Assembly: GCA_015056575.1 (NCBI GenBank)
Contig: SVGA01000007.1
Coordinates: forward strand, 1 to 64,000
From: Butyrivibrio sp.
Lineage (GTDB): Bacteria; Bacillota; Clostridia; Lachnospirales; Lachnospiraceae
DNA length: 64,000 bases
Reading direction: 5' to 3'
This document shows positions 52,139 to 61,363 of the stretch, piece by piece (within the stretch, counting starts at the first letter, position 1; every line of letters starts with the position of its first letter). The notes beneath the pieces are model-generated. The model saw only the letters and a list, made by a program, of their open reading frames with translations. It ran no database searches and was not told the DNA's origin. A program made the position numbers and the translations under genes.

Positions 52139-53080
52139 ATGAAACCTGTTTATATAATCAACGGATTTCTTGATGCCGGAAAAACGGACTTCTTCAGATA
52201 TACCATTGCTCAGCCCTATTTCAGGACAAAGGGCAAGACTCTTCTCATAGTATGTGAAGAGGGTGAGAATGATTATGAAGAGAAGCTTTTAAAGAGCACC
52301 AATACTGTAGTGGAGCACATAGAAGACGAGGAGGAGTTCACTCCTGAAGCGCTTATCGCTCTTGATGCCAAGCACGGTCCCGAGCGTATTCTCATTGAGT
52401 ACAACGGCATGTGGAACTTCAAGAACATGAAGCTCCCCATTATGTGGAATTTGGAGCAGCAGATCACCGTGATCGATGCTTCCAGTTTTGAGCTGTATTT
52501 CAGTAATATGAAATCTCTTTTGGCTGAGCAGATCAGAAACTCGGATATGATCCTGTTCAATCGCTGCGACGGAATTGAGGACCTTGCTTCCTACAAGAGA
52601 AACGTAAAGGCCATCAATCAGAAGGCGGATATTATTTTTGAGGACAAGAACGGGGAGGTAGATGTAACTCTTGATGAGGATCTGCCCTTTGACCTTACTC
52701 AGGATCCCATTGATCTTAACAACTACGGCTATGGCATGTTCTATCTTGATGCTCTGGACCATGTTGAGAGATATGAGGGCAAGAATGTACGTTTTAAGGG
52801 AATGGTGCTTAAGCCGGAGGAGTTCCCCAAGGACAGATTTGTGCCGGGACGTATGGCTATGACCTGTTGTGCGCAGGACATGCAGTTCCTTGGCTTTGCC
52901 TGTGAGTATGATAAGGCACAGGAACTCAAGGAGAAGGACTGGGTCCTTGTTACCGCTAAGGTTGTTAAGCAGTTCGTGCCGGAATATAAGGGTGAAGGAC
53001 CCGTCCTTCAGGCTGTTTCGGTAGAGAAGACCACTGCTCCGGAGAATCAGGTAATTGATTTTTCCAATCCACAGCAGTGA
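52139..53080 (+). CDS. CobW-like GTPase with YcgQ-like C-terminal domain
   Basis: Start at ATG 52139 (MKPVYIINGFLDAGKTDFF), 8 bases after GAGGTG. The 313-residue protein has Walker A GFLDAGKT (9-16), IVCEEGENDYE in place of ENEFGE, ERILIEYNG, VTVIDASSFELYFSN-like and LFNRCD for the guanine site; the CxCC metal motif of true COG0523 proteins is absent. The C-terminal ~110 residues (YEGKNVRFKGMVLKP, MTCCAQDMQFLGFACEYDKA, WVLVTAKVVKQF) resemble the C-terminal region of YcgQ/TIGR03943 proteins that pair with YcgR permeases. A divergent metallochaperone partner for the neighbours is my best inference. Confidence 0.75.
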   Translation: MKPVYIINGFLDAGKTDFFRYTIAQPYFRTKGKTLLIVCEEGENDYEEKLLKSTNTVVEHIEDEEEFTPEALIALDAKHGPERILIEYNGMWNFKNMKLPIMWNLEQQITVIDASSFELYFSNMKSLLAEQIRNSDMILFNRCDGIEDLASYKRNVKAINQKADIIFEDKNGEVDVTLDEDLPFDLTQDPIDLNNYGYGMFYLDALDHVERYEGKNVRFKGMVLKPEEFPKDRFVPGRMAMTCCAQDMQFLGFACEYDKAQELKEKDWVLVTAKVVKQFVPEYKGEGPVLQAVSVEKTTAPENQVIDFSNPQQ

Positions 53081-53093
53081 TCGGGAGATTTTT

Positions 53094-54038
53094 ATGTTTA
53101 ATTATCTGCCGCTTCAGTGGCTATTTCTGTTTTATTTTTACAGCTTTTTCGGGTGGTGTTTTGAATCTGCCTATGTGACGATAATGGAAAAACATCCGGT
53201 AAACAGAGGGTTCATGCGTGGACCCTTTTTGCCGTTATATGGCTGCGGTGGCACCATGATGCTGGTGGTATCCAAGCCCTACTACGACAATGTGCTTCTG
53301 GTATTTATAGCCGGATGCATCGGAGCGACGGCGCTGGAGCTTATCACCGGTATTGTGATGGAATCTCTTTTCAAGGTGAGATACTGGGATTATTCCCACA
53401 AGAAATTCCATTTTCACGGATACATCTGCCTGGAATCCACCATTGTATGGGGCGTTTGCACTGTTATTTTTACCCATTATCTTCAGATCCCCATTGAGCA
53501 TATCATCACGGCGATCCCATACGGTATCGTGACCATCACCACTGTGGTGATTACGGTGCTGGTGAGTGCGGACTTTGTCCTTGCATTCAAAACGGCCATT
53601 GACCTTAGGGATGTTCTCATTTATATGGACAGAGCCAAGTCCGAGATGCAGAGAATTCAGAAGAGACTGGATGCTATCATTGCATTTAAGGGCGAGGATG
53701 TTCGTGAGGGGATCGAAAACCGGGTTGATGCCTTGAGTGAGGGGATCGGCAGCAGAGTTGAGTCTATCAGCTATTCTCTGGAGAAGTCCTTTGGTATCAT
53801 CAGGGAAAAGATGAGTCTGGATCCCGGTGCTTTCGTGGGAAATGCCAGAGAAGAAGTAGTGGAGCTATACGCCAAGTACAGAGTCATGATGGCAAGATTT
53901 ACGCCGGGACCCGTTAAGAGCTTTCTTGATTGGTACAGAGACAAGACCATTGAAGGAAACCCCACTATGTCATCAGCTGAACACGAGAGCAGTTTGGAAG
54001 AGGTTAAAGAGAAAAATAGGAGAAACCGATTAAATTAG
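53094..54038 (+). CDS. CmpB-like membrane protein (putative ABC-transporter permease)
   Basis: Start at ATG 53094 behind CGGGAGA. The 314-residue protein has about five membrane helices in residues 1-180 (LQWLFLFYFYSFFGWCFES, VFIAGCIGATALELITG, ITTVVITVLVSADFVLAF) with the conserved NRGFMRGPFLPLYGCGG and DYSHKKFHFHGYICLES loops of the PF06541 family. Residues ~190-290 are charged coiled coil, then a soluble tail. The family name implies an ABC permease but no ATPase is near. It closes the GTPase cluster, with its stop followed by a terminator. Confidence 0.8.
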   Translation: MFNYLPLQWLFLFYFYSFFGWCFESAYVTIMEKHPVNRGFMRGPFLPLYGCGGTMMLVVSKPYYDNVLLVFIAGCIGATALELITGIVMESLFKVRYWDYSHKKFHFHGYICLESTIVWGVCTVIFTHYLQIPIEHIITAIPYGIVTITTVVITVLVSADFVLAFKTAIDLRDVLIYMDRAKSEMQRIQKRLDAIIAFKGEDVREGIENRVDALSEGIGSRVESISYSLEKSFGIIREKMSLDPGAFVGNAREEVVELYAKYRVMMARFTPGPVKSFLDWYRDKTIEGNPTMSSAEHESSLEEVKEKNRRNRLN

Positions 54039-54066
54039 TACGTAATATTATTTATAATCATGTTAA

Positions 54067-54100
54067 AAAGTCCGGAATTTAAGCGTTCCGGGCTTTCTTT
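54067..54100 (+). terminator. terminator after the CmpB-like gene
   Basis: AAAGTCCGGAA (54067-54077) pairs with TTCCGGGCTTT (54086-54096), 11 bp with one G-T, then CTTT. Confidence 0.8.
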
Positions 54101-54151
54101 ATATAGATTTAATAAAACTATAAGTATTGGATAATTAGCTAACAGAAATAA

Positions 54152-54162
54152 ACCGATATAAT
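54152..54162 (+). promoter_or_regulatory. promoter of the large secreted protein
   Basis: TATAAT at 54157-54162 lies 54 bases before the ATG with a weak TTAGCT 16 bases upstream. The overlapping ACCGATAT (54152-54159), with TAAT 16 bases before it, also resembles a sigma-28 site, so which sigma factor reads it is open. Confidence 0.45.
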
Positions 54163-54216
54163 GGATTTGGGTTTCAAAAATGTGCTTTTTCGATAAAGAT
54201 AAAGGGGAATCCAAAT

Positions 54217-57200
54217 ATGAAAAAAAGAGCAGTTGCTTTATTTATGGCTTTTATCCTGATAGGAAGTATGACTGCAAATGAGGTGCTTACAGTATGGGCA
54301 GCTGAGAATTTTGAACCTGCTGAAAATTCCATGACGCAGGAAAGCATAGAAATTGAGGAAGACTCAAAGAAGGAAGAAAATCAGACTGAATATACAGGTG
54401 ATCCCGAAAATACAGATGAGAATATAAGTACAGGAAAGAACGACGAAAACTCAGATGCTTTGGATGAAGCGGCAAAGGAAGAACTTCCTCAAGACTATAA
54501 AGTAACCCTTAAAGCGTCCCCGGGATACTTTGAAATAAAGGACGATCTGATAATTGATGAATATGAGATCTATGTTACTGAGGGTGGATACTATGGCGAG
54601 TCTTATCGCTATGATGAAGAGATAAGGATTGAACTGGATGGCCTGCCTGAGCCTGTAAGAGAAGGCTTTGTATTTGTATGCTGGTGCGAGGATGAAGAGG
54701 CCGGTGAGTATCTTCCGGATGAAAAAATACTGAGAAACAACAAGGAGGTTGTTCCCGAGGATGGCCTTGTTTACCATGCAATCTGGGAGCAGACTGAAGT
54801 CAAGGAAGAACCATCCGATTACGATAATGTAAACGGTGAGGAGAAGGAAGAAGGAAAAGAACTGATTGAAAACGATAAGGCTGATGATATGAGCCTTGCT
54901 TTTAATGATCGGGCAGATGAACATAAAGAAGCATCAGAGGGTTCCGGAGAAGAAGCAAAAGAGGATGATGAAACTTCTGCAGCCGGAAGCAGCTTGCAGC
55001 ATGAAGGTGAGAACGATGCTTCTTTGAGTGCTTCATCTGCTTTTTCTGTTCCTGAAGATGAAGAAGTAAAGTTATACACGGAAATTTCTTCCGAAAAAAC
55101 GGTAACTGCGACAATAAGTAAAGCTCCTGCCGTTACCGCGGGTCCCTATAATCTGAAAGATGATCCCGAAGGACTGATATCGGCAGAACTTGTGGGAGGA
55201 ATTGATACCGATGCGGGAAAGGTTTTTCCCTATGCCAAAGGTGGAGTTAAGCCGGCAGTCAGGATCCTGTTCGGAGACAGGATGCTGTCAGAGGGCTCGG
55301 ACTATACGTTATCCTATGCCAACAATAAGGCTGTGGGAGGGAAAAAGAGCCCTTCGGTAACTGTAAAGGGAAAAGGAAACTTTAAAGGCAGCATAGTTAT
55401 CTCTTTTGCCATAGGACCGGGAGAACTGGAGGCTGAAGAGATTTCCTGCAGGGCTTCTGACAAAGTCTATGCCTACAAGGCAGGAAACTATACCACTACG
55501 GTCACGGTATATGATGTTGACGGTAAAAAGCTTGCTGCCGGAACTGACTATGAGAAGAAATTCGTCTATACCTATGCTCAGGACGTAAAGCTTTTAAACG
55601 GCACCGTAAGGAGTATTGGTGATGTTGCATTTCCCGAAGACATTGTCCCTGCCGATACTCTTATGTCGGTTGAGATCACTGGAAAGGGCAATTATCGCGG
55701 CAGCGCCATAGCTGTTTACCGCATGGTCACCGCCGACATTGGCAAGGCATCTGTTTTAGTTGCAAACCAGTACTACACCGGAAACGAGATCAGGCCGGGC
55801 TATGAGCATATCACGGTGAAGCTCTCCGGAAGATATCTGACGGAAGAGGATTACGATATTGCAGCTTATGAGAACAATATAAACAAAGGAAAGGCCACAG
55901 TCACACTTGTGGGAAAGGGAGATTACGGCGGAGTAAAGAAGGCGAGCTTCACTATTGAGAAAAGACCTTCGAATTTTACCGTGGTTTATTACGGCAACAG
56001 AGCCACCTCCGGAAAGATGAGTAAGCAGTCCTCAAAGTCGGCAGGAACCATAAAGCTTACAACCAATAAGTTTACAAGGAACGGCTATGTCTTTGACGGC
56101 TGGAACACGGTGCCTTCTCCTACGAAAGAAAATCCCGGAGAGAGTTTTTCCGATAAGGCGGAAATATCGGTGAAAGATAAGGAAACCCTGATGCTCTATG
56201 CTCAGTGGAAACCGCTTGAATATACCATTACCTACCATACCAACGGAGGAAAAAATAATCCGGAGAATACCAGGCTGACCTTTACTCCCGATGATGATAC
56301 CTTTGAGATAAAGGCACCTTTGAATGAAGACTGGGACAAGGGGTTCCAGTTCGGTGGCTGGTATACCGACTACAGCTACAAGAATAAGATTTCCTATGTG
56401 AAGAAAGGAACGGTGGGGAATCTTAACATCTATGCCAAGTGGATACCTTACACCTATACTGTTTCTTTTGACGGGAACGGAGGTGATAACGATAATGACC
56501 CTGACCATGGAAAATATACCATGGCTAACGTAACCTTCTCCTACGGAGTAGCCAAGAAGCTGCCTGCCAATAAATTTAAAAAGAGCGGAAGCGTGTTTAT
56601 GGGGTGGTCCTTTACAAGAGACGGAGAGGCAGTTCTTTCAGACAAGGAAGAAATGACCGGAGTCATCCTGCGAAGCAGCTATTCAAGCAGTTTTGCGGGA
56701 GACTTTACCCTGTATGCCGTTTGGAAGAACAGCTTTAAGGTTCTCTATCATCAGGAAAACAGTGATGATGTTACCCAAGAGGGTGAGTGGAGCTTCCCGG
56801 AAGGATCTGAGCCTGTTCGCTCCTATGATTATGGGGAAAAGATATCTCTTTTGACCCCTGAGCCTGTCAGAGCCGGATTTACATTTGGCGGCTGGTTCAC
56901 GGATGAAAGTTATAAAAAACAGATCAAAGCAATCACAGCAAAGATGGGAGAGGATCTGTATCTTTATCCTAAATGGATTCCTCTTGCCAATCAGGAAATG
57001 CGGCTGTTTGCCGGATATGAGGAGGGCATATATTTCATAGACTATGTGACTTATGGCGGAACCCTTACGGGAGAAGTGATAAACACATACAGGTCCGGAA
57101 ATGCCGGAGGCTATGATCTGCCTTCCTGTGAGAAGCAGGGCGACACCTTCCTTGGCTGGTACACCGATCCTTCTTACAAAACCACAATCAGCAGGATAAC

Positions 57201-58998
57201 CGAAAATACCAGTGGTGACTTAACCCTCTATGCTCTGTGGAAGAACAACAATAAAACTTCCTATAGGATTCACTTTGTCGCAGATTATCCGGAGGGCTCC
57301 ACAGGACGCTCGGGACTGATGTTTGACCAGACGCTTAAGTACAACGAGGCAAAGCCCATCACAAGAAATGCCTACAGGGCAAAAGGATATTCCTTTAAGT
57401 GCTGGAGCCTTCTTCCGGCTTCTGAGCGTGCTGCAAGACTTTCAGCTGACCCCGATGCTTCTTTTACCTATTATGGGGACAAAGAGGCAGCTACAGGATT
57501 TGAGGATCCCATGAATGCTTCCCGTCTGGTTAAGACCTACCAAAAGCAGGTAAACCTCTATGCAGTCTGGGAAAAAGATATCTACAAGGTTTCCCTGTAC
57601 AACGTCAATGCTCCGGAGATCAAGGATGTGGTTGAGGAGTTCACATACAGCGTGGATCAGGAGATCGTATTTGACGGTCCGAGGCTTGAAAACGGCAGCA
57701 GGATATACATAAAGGACGAAGACGAGGATACCGGTGCAGGCCGCAGATATCTTGCAGAGCCCTGCAAACTTGGAGATACCTTCATCGGCTGGTATCAGGA
57801 TGCGAAGTTCAGAAAGAAAGTAACCGGTATTCCAAAGGGCAGCACCGGAAACAAAGTGTTCTATGCCAGGTGGACTTACACCCATTACACCATAAACTAT
57901 GATCTAAACGCCGGAGGAGACCCTACGGCTGAACTTGATACCAGTAATGCGGGATATGTGACTTCCTATGGCGACAAGTACGAGAGCGGCTATCTTCTTG
58001 CCACTGCCACAAGACAGGGCTATGGATTTGGCGGATGGTACAAGGAGGCTTCCTGCAGGAATAAGGTGGGCAATATCATTGGAAGTTCCTACGTAGACAT
58101 GACTGTTTACGCCAAGTGGGTTCCCTCAAGATATGCCATTGTATTTGACAAAAACTGTGATGAGGCAGCGGGTAAAACTCCTACTATGTACGGACTTTCG
58201 GTGGACCGGGAGTACAAGCTGAGTAAATGCGGATTTACCAGGGACGGGTACGAGGTAGTCGGCTGGAATACGTTGAGGAACCCGACTTTAGAAAATCCCG
58301 GAATAGATTTTGAACCTGAAGGAAAGATCGTTGGAGAGGATCTTTCCAGAGAAAAGATCAAAGATCAGTACGGCAAATACATCAATCTGGCAGATGGCGA
58401 TACGCTGACTCTTTATGCCAGATGGGCTTACAAGGATCCTGCTGATTATCTTATAGAGAAGTATAACATTGACAACACGGGAAAAGAGGATGCTACAAAG
58501 GCTATAAATGCTGCAATACTGGAAGAAGCACAAAACGGTGGCGGCAATGTCTGTCTTCCCGCCGGGACCTACAGGATATCCGTCAGCCTTGGTGACGGAA
58601 AGAGTGCGATCCTTATGCAGGATAATGTGACTCTTACACTGGATGAGAATACAATTCTTAAGGTGACTCCGGAGTATCAGAACAAAGAAACTGCGGCCAT
58701 CATCATAGAGGATAAAGTCAACGCTCATGTTACGGGCGGCAGGCTGTCAGGCGGCGGAAACCTTGGCGATAAGGGAAGTGACTACGGGATTCTGATAAAA
58801 GACTGCACCAATGTGACTCTTTCGGGAATGGAAATATCCGGGATGCTTAAGGATGGGATCAACGTTGCAACCAAGGGCAGCGGTGACGGCTACGGTAATC
58901 ACACTATTGCCATATCCGACTGCCGGATCCACGGCAACAGAAGAAGTGATATTACAGTTTCAAGCGTGGAAGACTTCAGCTTGCTGAATGTGAACTGA
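54217..58998 (+). CDS. large secreted InlB-repeat protein with beta-helix C-terminus
   Basis: The 1593-residue protein has a signal peptide (1-~28: VALFMAFILIGSMTANEV), an acidic low-complexity region (~35-300), three ~80-residue repeats (~310-590) like those of the muramidase (LSEGSDYTLSYANNKAVGG, GNFKGSIVISF), about nine InlB B-repeat-like units (~590-1405, for example YNVNGG-type FDGNGG with FxFGGWYTD and LYAKW ends) and a short right-handed beta-helix (~1408-1593: DNTGKEDATKAINAAI, NVCLPAGTYRI, VTGGRLSGGGNLGDKG, DCTNVTLSGMEISG). The helix domain of ~185 residues is shorter than usual pectate lyase-type domains and may be a binding module. No sortase motif is seen. It probably acts on plant or wall polysaccharide, which is inference. 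Confidence 0.82.
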   Translation: MKKRAVALFMAFILIGSMTANEVLTVWAAENFEPAENSMTQESIEIEEDSKKEENQTEYTGDPENTDENISTGKNDENSDALDEAAKEELPQDYKVTLKASPGYFEIKDDLIIDEYEIYVTEGGYYGESYRYDEEIRIELDGLPEPVREGFVFVCWCEDEEAGEYLPDEKILRNNKEVVPEDGLVYHAIWEQTEVKEEPSDYDNVNGEEKEEGKELIENDKADDMSLAFNDRADEHKEASEGSGEEAKEDDETSAAGSSLQHEGENDASLSASSAFSVPEDEEVKLYTEISSEKTVTATISKAPAVTAGPYNLKDDPEGLISAELVGGIDTDAGKVFPYAKGGVKPAVRILFGDRMLSEGSDYTLSYANNKAVGGKKSPSVTVKGKGNFKGSIVISFAIGPGELEAEEISCRASDKVYAYKAGNYTTTVTVYDVDGKKLAAGTDYEKKFVYTYAQDVKLLNGTVRSIGDVAFPEDIVPADTLMSVEITGKGNYRGSAIAVYRMVTADIGKASVLVANQYYTGNEIRPGYEHITVKLSGRYLTEEDYDIAAYENNINKGKATVTLVGKGDYGGVKKASFTIEKRPSNFTVVYYGNRATSGKMSKQSSKSAGTIKLTTNKFTRNGYVFDGWNTVPSPTKENPGESFSDKAEISVKDKETLMLYAQWKPLEYTITYHTNGGKNNPENTRLTFTPDDDTFEIKAPLNEDWDKGFQFGGWYTDYSYKNKISYVKKGTVGNLNIYAKWIPYTYTVSFDGNGGDNDNDPDHGKYTMANVTFSYGVAKKLPANKFKKSGSVFMGWSFTRDGEAVLSDKEEMTGVILRSSYSSSFAGDFTLYAVWKNSFKVLYHQENSDDVTQEGEWSFPEGSEPVRSYDYGEKISLLTPEPVRAGFTFGGWFTDESYKKQIKAITAKMGEDLYLYPKWIPLANQEMRLFAGYEEGIYFIDYVTYGGTLTGEVINTYRSGNAGGYDLPSCEKQGDTFLGWYTDPSYKTTISRITENTSGDLTLYALWKNNNKTSYRIHFVADYPEGSTGRSGLMFDQTLKYNEAKPITRNAYRAKGYSFKCWSLLPASERAARLSADPDASFTYYGDKEAATGFEDPMNASRLVKTYQKQVNLYAVWEKDIYKVSLYNVNAPEIKDVVEEFTYSVDQEIVFDGPRLENGSRIYIKDEDEDTGAGRRYLAEPCKLGDTFIGWYQDAKFRKKVTGIPKGSTGNKVFYARWTYTHYTINYDLNAGGDPTAELDTSNAGYVTSYGDKYESGYLLATATRQGYGFGGWYKEASCRNKVGNIIGSSYVDMTVYAKWVPSRYAIVFDKNCDEAAGKTPTMYGLSVDREYKLSKCGFTRDGYEVVGWNTLRNPTLENPGIDFEPEGKIVGEDLSREKIKDQYGKYINLADGDTLTLYARWAYKDPADYLIEKYNIDNTGKEDATKAINAAILEEAQNGGGNVCLPAGTYRISVSLGDGKSAILMQDNVTLTLDENTILKVTPEYQNKETAAIIIEDKVNAHVTGGRLSGGGNLGDKGSDYGILIKDCTNVTLSGMEISGMLKDGINVATKGSGDGYGNHTIAISDCRIHGNRRSDITVSSVEDFSLLNVN

Positions 58999-59018
58999 GA
59001 ATAAAAATAGAGCGCAAA

Positions 59019-59051
59019 AAAAGACCGGCACGTGAGAAATGCCGGTCTTTT
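59019..59051. terminator. bidirectional terminator shared with rpsT
   Basis: AAAAGACCGGCA (59019-59030) pairs perfectly with TGCCGGTCTTTT (59040-59051). The T-run on one side and A-run on the other serve both convergent genes. Confidence 0.92.
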
Positions 59052-59069
59052 AATATTTCATGAATCTGA

Positions 59070-59333
59070 TTAAGAAAGCTTGTTTACAGCAAGTGCAAGA
59101 CGAGAAACTTTTCTTGAAGCGGTGTTCTTCTTGAATACGCCCTTTGACTCAGCCTTATCGATTGCTGATGTAGCAGCAAGAAGTGCCTTAGCAGCCTCTT
59201 CCTTATTGCCTGCCTCGATGGCAGCTCTAACCTTCTTGATCTCTGTCTTAACAGCAGACTTGATCATCTGGTTCTGGTCAGCCTTCTTCTTATTAACTAA
59301 TACTCTCTTCTTGGCGGATTTGATATTTGCCAT
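59070..59333 (-). CDS. rpsT: ribosomal protein S20
   Basis: S20 binds 16S rRNA early in assembly of the small subunit. The 87-residue basic helical protein reads MANIKSAKKRVLVNKKKADQ at the start and KGVFKKNTASRKVSRLA near the end, typical of the family. GGAGGTAATT precedes the ATG on the minus strand. It is a lone gene, divergent from lepA, a common arrangement of rpsT and lepA. Confidence 0.97.
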   Translation of the reverse strand: MANIKSAKKRVLVNKKKADQNQMIKSAVKTEIKKVRAAIEAGNKEEAAKALLAATSAIDKAESKGVFKKNTASRKVSRLALAVNKLS

Positions 59334-59370
59334 AATTACCTCCGAAAAAACTTACTATACGTTGTTATCA

Positions 59371-59445
59371 GTGGTATTTAGCCGGACACGGACAGTTAAT
59401 ACCACATACGTTAAATATATTAGTGTAAATTCAATAAACTGTCAA
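59371..59445 (-). promoter_or_regulatory. rpsT promoter and leader hairpin
   Basis: On the minus strand TTGACA (59445-59440) is 17 bases from TAATAT (59422-59417). In the leader, GTGGTATT (59405-59398) pairs with AATACCAC (59378-59371), an 8-bp stem with a GC-rich inner part. The hairpin lies ~40 bases before the ATG. Confidence 0.6.
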
Positions 59446-59475
59446 CATATTTTTGTGCCAGCGACAGGGAAAGTA

Positions 59476-59484
59476 TGATATAAT
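59476..59484 (+). promoter_or_regulatory. lepA promoter (extended -10)
   Basis: TGATATAAT at 59476-59484 is a perfect extended -10, 54 bases before the GTG start. No good -35 is seen. Confidence 0.55.
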
Positions 59485-59537
59485 TTTGCGTACGTGGTAG
59501 ACCCATGGATATAAAATAAACGCACGAGGTTACACTA

Positions 59538-61346
59538 GTGGATCAGAGTAAGATTAGAAATTTTTGTATAGTTGCCCATATCGATCACGGTAAGTCTACC
59601 CTTGCCGACCGCATGATCGAGAAGACCGGTGTTCTTACCTTAAGAGAGATGCAGAACCAGGTGCTGGACAATATGGATATAGAGAGGGAGAGAGGTATCA
59701 CCATCAAGTCCCAGGCCGTAAGGATGATCTATAAGGCCAAGGACGGGCAGGAGTATACCTTCAACATGATAGACACTCCCGGTCACGTAGACTTTGGATA
59801 CGAGGTATCACGAAGTCTTGCTGCCTGCGACGGGGCCATTCTTGTGGTTGATGCGACTCAGGGCGTAGAGGCACAGACCCTGGCCAACGTATATATGGCG
59901 CTGGATCATGACCTGGATGTTTTCCCTGTCATTAACAAGATCGATCTTCCAAGCGCAATGCCCCAGGAAGCCAAGGATGAGATTGAGGATGTCATCGGCC
60001 TTGAGGCACAGGACGCACCTCTTATTTCCGCCAAGAACGGCATAGGGATCGAGGATGTTCTTGAGGCTGTGGTACACAAGATCCCGGCTCCCGAGGGAGA
60101 TGTGTCTGCGCCCCTTAAAGCGCTTATTTTCGATAGTATTTACGACTCCTACAGAGGAGTTATCGTATTTGTAAGGATAAGAGACGGCGCTGTCAAAAAG
60201 GGCATGAAGGTTAAATTCATGGCTACAGGAGCAGAGGCCGAGGTTGTGGAAGTGGGCTATTTCGCTCCCGGAAGCTTTATCCCCAGCGATGAACTTACTG
60301 CCGGAGATGTAGGCTATTTCACGGCGTCCATCAAGAACATTCAGGATACCAGAGTCGGTGATACGGTTACGGATTCTGCAAGGCCCTGCGCCGAGGCACT
60401 TCCGGGCTATAAGAAGGTAATGCCCATGGTGTACTGCGGTCTGTATCCCGCAGACTCCGCCCATTACTCAGATCTTCGCGATGCCCTTGAGAAGCTTCAG
60501 CTCAACGATGCATCTTTATTCTATGAGCCCGAGACCTCACAGGCTCTGGGATTCGGATTCAGAGCCGGTTTCCTTGGACTTCTTCACCTGGAGGTTGTGC
60601 AGGAGAGGCTTGAAAGGGAGTATGACTTAAATCTTGTAACCACAGCACCTTCAGTTGTTTACAAGGTCCACAAGACCGACGGAGAGGTATTTGACCTCAC
60701 CAACCCCACCAACCTTCCGGATCCTTCCGAGATCGATTACATGGAGGAACCTATTGTTAACGGCGAGATCATGGTGACCACCGATTATGTGGGTGCCATC
60801 ATGCAGCTTTGCCAGGAGAGGCGCGGCAAATATCTTAGTACCGATTATATCGAGCAGACCAGAGCAATCCTCAAGTATGAGCTGCCTTTAAATGAGATAA
60901 TCTACGACTTCTTTGATGCCCTTAAATCCAGGTCCAGAGGCTATGCGTCCTTCGACTATGAGCTCAAGGGCTACGAGAAATCCGATCTTGTAAAGCTTGA
61001 TATCCTCATCAACAGAGAGGAAGTAGACGCTCTGTCCTTTATCGTGCACAAGGACGGCGCCTATGAGCGCGGCCGCAAGATGTGTGAGAAGCTCAAGGAA
61101 GAGATTCCCAGACACCTTTTCGAGATCCCGATCCAGGCTTCCGTCGGAGGTAAGGTCATCGCCAGAGAGACCGTCAAGGCGTATCGCAAGGATGTTCTGG
61201 CCAAGTGCTACGGCGGTGATATCACCCGTAAGAAGAAGCTTCTTGAGAAACAAAAAGAGGGCAAAAAGAAGATGCGTCAGATCGGAAATGTGGAGGTTCC
61301 CCAGTCCGCTTTCCTCAGTGTGCTCAAGCTTGACAATACCGACTGA
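59538..61346 (+). CDS. lepA: elongation factor 4 (back-translocating GTPase)
   Basis: LepA is a ribosomal GTPase that resembles EF-G and acts under stress. The 602-residue protein starts at GTG 59538 ([21 protein letters not shown]) behind ACGAGG. G-domain motifs are AHIDHGKST (G1), RGITI (G2), DTPGHVD (G3), NKID (G4) and SAK (G5). [15 protein letters not shown] and the unique C-terminal domain with [23 protein letters not shown] are diagnostic of LepA. hemW follows, a common neighbour. Confidence 0.97.
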   Translation: MDQSKIRNFCIVAHIDHGKSTLADRMIEKTGVLTLREMQNQVLDNMDIERERGITIKSQAVRMIYKAKDGQEYTFNMIDTPGHVDFGYEVSRSLAACDGAILVVDATQGVEAQTLANVYMALDHDLDVFPVINKIDLPSAMPQEAKDEIEDVIGLEAQDAPLISAKNGIGIEDVLEAVVHKIPAPEGDVSAPLKALIFDSIYDSYRGVIVFVRIRDGAVKKGMKVKFMATGAEAEVVEVGYFAPGSFIPSDELTAGDVGYFTASIKNIQDTRVGDTVTDSARPCAEALPGYKKVMPMVYCGLYPADSAHYSDLRDALEKLQLNDASLFYEPETSQALGFGFRAGFLGLLHLEVVQERLEREYDLNLVTTAPSVVYKVHKTDGEVFDLTNPTNLPDPSEIDYMEEPIVNGEIMVTTDYVGAIMQLCQERRGKYLSTDYIEQTRAILKYELPLNEIIYDFFDALKSRSRGYASFDYELKGYEKSDLVKLDILINREEVDALSFIVHKDGAYERGRKMCEKLKEEIPRHLFEIPIQASVGGKVIARETVKAYRKDVLAKCYGGDITRKKKLLEKQKEGKKKMRQIGNVEVPQSAFLSVLKLDNTD

Positions 61347-61363
61347 GGATCATGGAGAACACT

